Shown here one piece after another: positions 60,076-64,000 of a stretch of 64,000 nt of DNA. Both the position numbers and the translations under genes were made by a program. Source of the stretch: Sinotaia quadrata (Eukaryota; Mollusca; Gastropoda; Architaenioglossa; Viviparidae); the NCBI GenBank assembly GCA_028829895.1, contig CM054181.1, forward strand, positions 46,001 through 110,000, in the 5' to 3' direction. The notes below the pieces were generated by a model. The model was given only the letters and a program-made list of their open reading frames with translations. It was not told the DNA's origin and did no database searches. The first letter of the stretch is position 1, and the number at the start of each line of letters is the position of its first letter.

Positions 60076-60181
60076 CTGGTGAGAGAACAGTGATGGCTGC
60101 TTGCACTGCACTGCGAATCAAATTATCCAAGGCAAACATCCAGTGAGGTTTGATATTGTGAACCTTAAGGATTGTGCTAAC
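60076..60181 (-). CDS. ASK (MAP3K5/15-like): ASK-family MAP3K exon, conserved HWMFALDN segment
   Basis: Acceptor catccacag, donor TCACCAG/GTCAGA, phase 0 in and phase 1 out. It encodes [20 protein letters not shown] and then [15 protein letters not shown]. The [18 protein letters not shown] segment is the most diagnostic part of the ASK family after the kinase domain and is the basis for naming this gene. ASK kinases (MAP3K5, MAP3K6, MAP3K15; NSY-1 in nematodes) are stress-activated kinases upstream of JNK and p38. Confidence 0.93.
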
Positions 60182-60319
60182 CTGTGGATGTTGACAAGCA
60201 GAATAATCAACGATAATTGGAATGAATAACTATTTAAAAACCTAAAATCTTAATTAACAAGGGAAATAACAAAATTACATGACATCAGTGAATAAACATT
60301 AATAAAAAAATTAAAATAA

Positions 60320-60505
60320 GTAGAGTCATGTGGAGACATTATTAACATATAATGGATATCCTTGGAAAGTAAGGAGACATTATTAACAATATACAGGATA
60401 TGGTTGAAAAGAAAGTAAGAGACATTATTAACAATATACAGGAAATGGTGAAAAACAAAATAAAGAGGCATTATTAACAATACACAGGATATGGTGGTGG
60501 CAAAG
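60320..60505. repeat. Tandem repeat of about 50 bp, 3-4 copies
   Basis: Units of gagacattattaacaatata caggatatggttgaaaa. Confidence 0.88.
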
Positions 60506-60788
60506 AAAGAAAGGCAACATTACGCTGGGATAGACAGTCATTTGCAAAGACAGAACGGAGCATGAAGTGAAATTTAGGAAAAGAAAGAGTCAAATAGGAA
60601 TGTGCAAAGGCTTAAAAGTTATTTAAAGATATACACAGGATGTTGTGAAAATGATCAGGGGTGATTAGGATTGAGCAGAAAGTTAAAAAGACTACAAAAA
60701 CCTGCAGAAGTAGAGAGAGGTGTGCAAAGTAAACCACAATGAATGGATGAAGCATACAACCTAGCATTCAGTGCCAGATATCACTTAC

Positions 60789-60868
60789 AGCTTCATGTGC
60801 TAGGTAGAGAGCCAGTTGGATTTCCATTAGAGATGATGAGTCTATCTCCATACCATCACGCATTTGGT
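60789..60868 (-). CDS. ASK (MAP3K5/15-like): ASK-family MAP3K exon, post-kinase helices
   Basis: Acceptor ctgtccttag, donor GAAGCT/GTAAGT, phase 1 in and phase 0 out. It encodes QMRDGMEIDSSSLMEIQLAL followed by YLAHEA, which leads into the next exon's [10 protein letters not shown]. This is the most upstream exon found. Scanning to 64000 found only repeats, so the kinase domain and the N-terminal regulatory region lie outside the window. Confidence 0.75.
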
Positions 60869-61780
60869 CTAAGGACAGAAAGTGTTAGGCATTTTGCTTG
60901 TTTGTTTCTTTGAGTGTCTAATTTATCTTTTTTAAATCGTAGTTGAAATCAGTTTATAAGTTAACTCTGCACGGTATTAAAGAAAACATTCACAGAAATC
61001 AAGCTTAAATTATACCAGTTCAAAAACAAAAGTGATTCCAGTTCAAATAAAATCAACAAAGAGCTATGTCAGTTAATCACTTTAAATGAAAATGGAGCAA
61101 TAGCAGAAATACATGTGATCACTACTAAGATGCCACCAGTATTACTACTACTACTACTACTACTACTACAGACATGAGATTTTAACAAATTTTAAGCACT
61201 TTAAATGTCAATGCATTAGGGTATAAAATATAACTAGACACCTTAAAACTCACCAAAATAATATGAAACAAATGTACTGGTATATTAAAATAAGTGAAAA
61301 TACAAAGCATGTATTTGTCCAAGGAGTAAAAGTGAACACTAAACAATCTAACATTTTAAGTGGTTAAAGACACAATGCTCACTAATGTGGGACACCTATT
61401 TGAATATATTCAAGTAAAACACTTACTAAACAATCTAACAATTTAAGTGGTTAAAGACTGTCACGGGGGGTGGGGGGTGGGAAGGGAGAGTAATCATGAA
61501 AATAATTATTTTTTAATTTACTTTCTTACCTCCCTTTGACATTCTTTACGTTTTTTGTTGGTTTGTTTTTTGTTTTTTTTTACAGTGTGTTCATGAGCAC
61601 ATGTGGCATGATGTTCAGGCTATGTCAGAATGTTAGAGTGTGAATGCTTATTTTGTAATTTTAGTATAATAATTAAAGTCATTTGTTTATTTATTTATGT
61701 TAGGATTAGTTAATTAAATTAGAAATAAGTAGGTAGTATATTTAATCTTTTAATAATTATTAAATAGGATTTTAATTAGG
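60869..61780. other. Upstream ASK intron
   Basis: AT-rich, with (TAC)n at about 61139-61169 and a G-rich tract near 61464-61488. No exon recognised. Confidence 0.45.
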
Positions 61781-61799
61781 AACTATTTTCTTAAGGGAT

Positions 61800-62680
61800 G
61801 CACCATAGAGTGAATGCACCAAAATAGCATAGGCAGCCATGATAACACGAGTTTGTTTCTCTGGAAGTTTCTAGAAAGTGTAGGGAATATAAAAGCATTA
61901 GCGAGACATTTTTCTGCAGTACCCTCACCACCACCACAGAGAACAAGGAAACTTAAACTCGCACCACCACTCCAGAAAGCAGAGAGACACAAACTACGAA
62001 CAATGACGACGACGACAAATCAAAAAGCACAGGAAAACACCCAAACACGAAAAAGACGAAGAAAGACAAAACGGAAAGGAATATCAAATCAGCAGACCCT
62101 CCTAAAGAAGACAGACAGAACTCACAGAAGCCATCGCCAAAACAACAAACAAAGGAGTGGCTCCTGCACTCTCACCACTACTAGAGACACCACCAAGGGC
62201 TGCCACAACAACCACACCGACAATGATGACAACAGACCCAAACAACCACACAGAACAAAGCCACAAAACAAAACGACGATGCCCACCACCAGGCATCAGA
62301 CGACAACAGCCACAGCGCCAACAGGAACTGCAACAACATCAATATCAATGCCACCACAACAGCCACCACCGACACCATCGACAACAATGGCAAAGGTGCA
62401 GTGAGAATCAGTAAATGTATTGGGGTTTTTTCAACCACCCCATTGCAGACATGATCCAACTCATACTAGACCATCTATATTGGCCACCAACAAGCATCTA
62501 TACACAACCCTATGGATGCCAGGGACAACATCATCAGCGCTGACAACAACAACAACACCGACAACAGCACCCAAACCACTAGCAGGAAAGGCGGGGGTGA
62601 GCATCCTGGGCACACATACATGGTAAGTACAGACTTAGTGTGTTTCTAGCCTGGGCTCTGTAAAATAACCCTACAATCTA
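61800..62680 (+). other. ACA-rich unclassified element, degenerate copy 2
   Basis: It matches the 23.2-24.4 kb island: gccatcgccra, cctgggctctgt and caaccaccccattgc, the last followed by a recognisable FNHPIADMIQL...LDHLYWPP segment. Here that frame is broken by stops and shifts, and the 5' open frames of copy 1 are missing. The remaining long frames (61814-62404 and others) are Thr/Gln/His-rich translations of ACA-rich DNA. Confidence 0.5.
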
Positions 62681-62929
62681 ACAATTTAAGTGGTTAAAGA
62701 CAATGCTCATTAAAGTAGGACATCTTTTTGAATACATATTCAAGTAAAACACTTACTAAATGTTCAAAATCATCTTAATCCATTCCAGGCTATAAATTAG
62801 CTTCAATTTGTCTAAGCAAAGCATTTATAGTTTCTAAAAACAATTAGTAAAGAAATACATTTTTTTTTTTAATTTCACTGCATGCATGCACAATGGGGAG
62901 AGAGTCCAATGGATATGAAAACCAGTCAC

Positions 62930-63165
62930 ATGTGAAACTTACATAGTGTACAGGAAGTAGAAAAACTTACAGAATAGTGTACAGGAAGTGGAAAAACTTA
63001 CAGAATAAATAAATAGTTTACAGGAAGTGGAAAAACTACAGAATAAATAAATAGTTTACAGGAAGTGGAAAAACTTACAAAATAAATAAATAGTTTACAG
63101 GAAGTGGAAAAATTACAGAATAAATAAATAGTTTACAGGAAGTGGAAAAACTTACTGAATATAAA
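62930..63165. repeat. Tandem repeat of about 38 bp, about 6 copies
   Basis: Unit agtttacaggaagtggaaaa acttacagaataaataaat. Confidence 0.95.
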
Positions 63166-63219
63166 TAATGAGCAGTAAGTGAAGAAACTAATGATGTACC
63201 TCCTTCTTAGTGCTCAATA

Positions 63220-63910
63220 ATAATAGTCAAGACTTGATTTTGATGAAAGAATTCACTTCTAGCAGATATGACCTTTGTACTGAAGAGTCGACTTGATTTT
63301 GATGAAAGAATTAACTTCTAGCGGATCTGACCTTCATACTGAAGAGTCAAGACTTGATTTTGATGAAAGAGTAACCTTCTAGAAGATATGACCATTGTGC
63401 TGAAGAGTCAAGAACTTGATTTTGATGAAAGAGTAAACTTCTAGTTTACTTCTGAGTTTTCTAACATATCTAAACTTTGTACTGAATAATAAGAGCCAAG
63501 ACCTGATTTTGATGAAAGAGTTTTCTAACATACCTAAACGTTGTGCTGAATAATAAGAGTCAAGAACTTGATTTTGATGAAAGAGTTTTCTAACATACCT
63601 AAACTTTGTGCTGAATAATAAGAATCAAGAACTTGATTTTGATGAAAGAGTTTTCTAACATACCTAAACTTTGTGCTGAATAATAAGAATCAAGAACTTG
63701 ATTTTGATTAAAGAGTTTTCTAACATACCTAAACTTTGTGCTGAATAATAAGAGTCAAGAACTTGATTTTGATGAAAGAGTTTTCTAACATATCTAAACT
63801 TTGTGTTGAATAATAAGAATCAAGAACTTGATTTTGATGAAAGAGTAAACTTCTAGCATATCTGACCTTCTTGCTGAATAATAAAAGCCAAGATGTGATT
63901 TTGATAAAAG
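63220..63910. repeat. Tandem repeat of about 60-65 bp, about 10 copies
   Basis: Units of aataataagagtcaagaact tgattttgatgaaagagttt tctaacatacctaaactttg tgctg, with a left-hand variant carrying cttctagcagatatgacct. Confidence 0.94.
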
Positions 63911-64000
63911 AGTAAACTTATCTGACCTTATATTGTTATAACAAGGAGAGTCTAAGTCAAGAAATAATCATATGATGACTACTTTAATGCAACATAGGGG

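Overview
This is animal nuclear DNA, most likely from a lophotrochozoan and probably a mollusc. It is AT-rich, with intron-split genes using GT/AG junctions, dense minisatellites with units of about 24-65 bp, hAT, piggyBac and mariner-type transposons, and short TTAGGG-type telomere motifs. The species cannot be named from the sequence alone. Most long open frames here are artefacts of tandem repeats whose unit is a multiple of 3 bp.

Two real genes can be built exon by exon, both on the minus strand. (1) A SAMD9-like gene spans about 3.65-17.84 kb, with a possible non-coding first exon in a CpG-rich stretch ending at 22656. A CARD exon (17545-17839) ends in phase 1. It can join in frame either to a 4.8 kb SAMD9-like exon (6045-10843: SAM, AlbA_2/Schlafen-like, SIR2-like, P-loop STAND NTPase, helical repeats, OB-fold) that continues to a short last exon (3649-3747), or to an exon at 12055-12377 that runs to a stop. 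The locus could therefore encode a CARD-SAMD9-like protein of about 1730 aa and a CARD protein of about 205 aa. (2) The 3' part of an ASK-family MAP kinase kinase kinase (MAP3K5/15-like) lies in exons between 60868 and 41558. They encode the region after the kinase domain, the coiled coil and the C-terminal SAM-like domain. The kinase domain and 5' exons lie beyond 64 kb.

Layout: 0-3.6 kb, AT-rich flank with minisatellites; 3.65-22.7 kb, CARD/SAMD9-like gene whose introns carry copy A of an unclassified 1.7 kb repeat and a decayed hAT transposon with its target duplication; 22.7-25 kb, a poly-G tract and a CpG- and ACA-rich island with several overlapping open frames, a degenerate relative of which lies at 61.8-62.7 kb; 25-41 kb, gene-poor minisatellites, a hAT MITE and a piggyBac remnant; 41.1-64 kb, the ASK gene with minisatellite-filled introns, two more copies (B, C) of the 1.7 kb repeat nested in different minisatellite arrays, a mariner MITE, and a compositionally distinct island (57.2-58.8 kb) holding a row of short hairpins with different stems but a shared core.

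Functionally, the CARD/SAMD9-like gene points to innate immunity or cell death, and ASK to stress-MAPK signalling. That the two work together is only a guess from adjacency.
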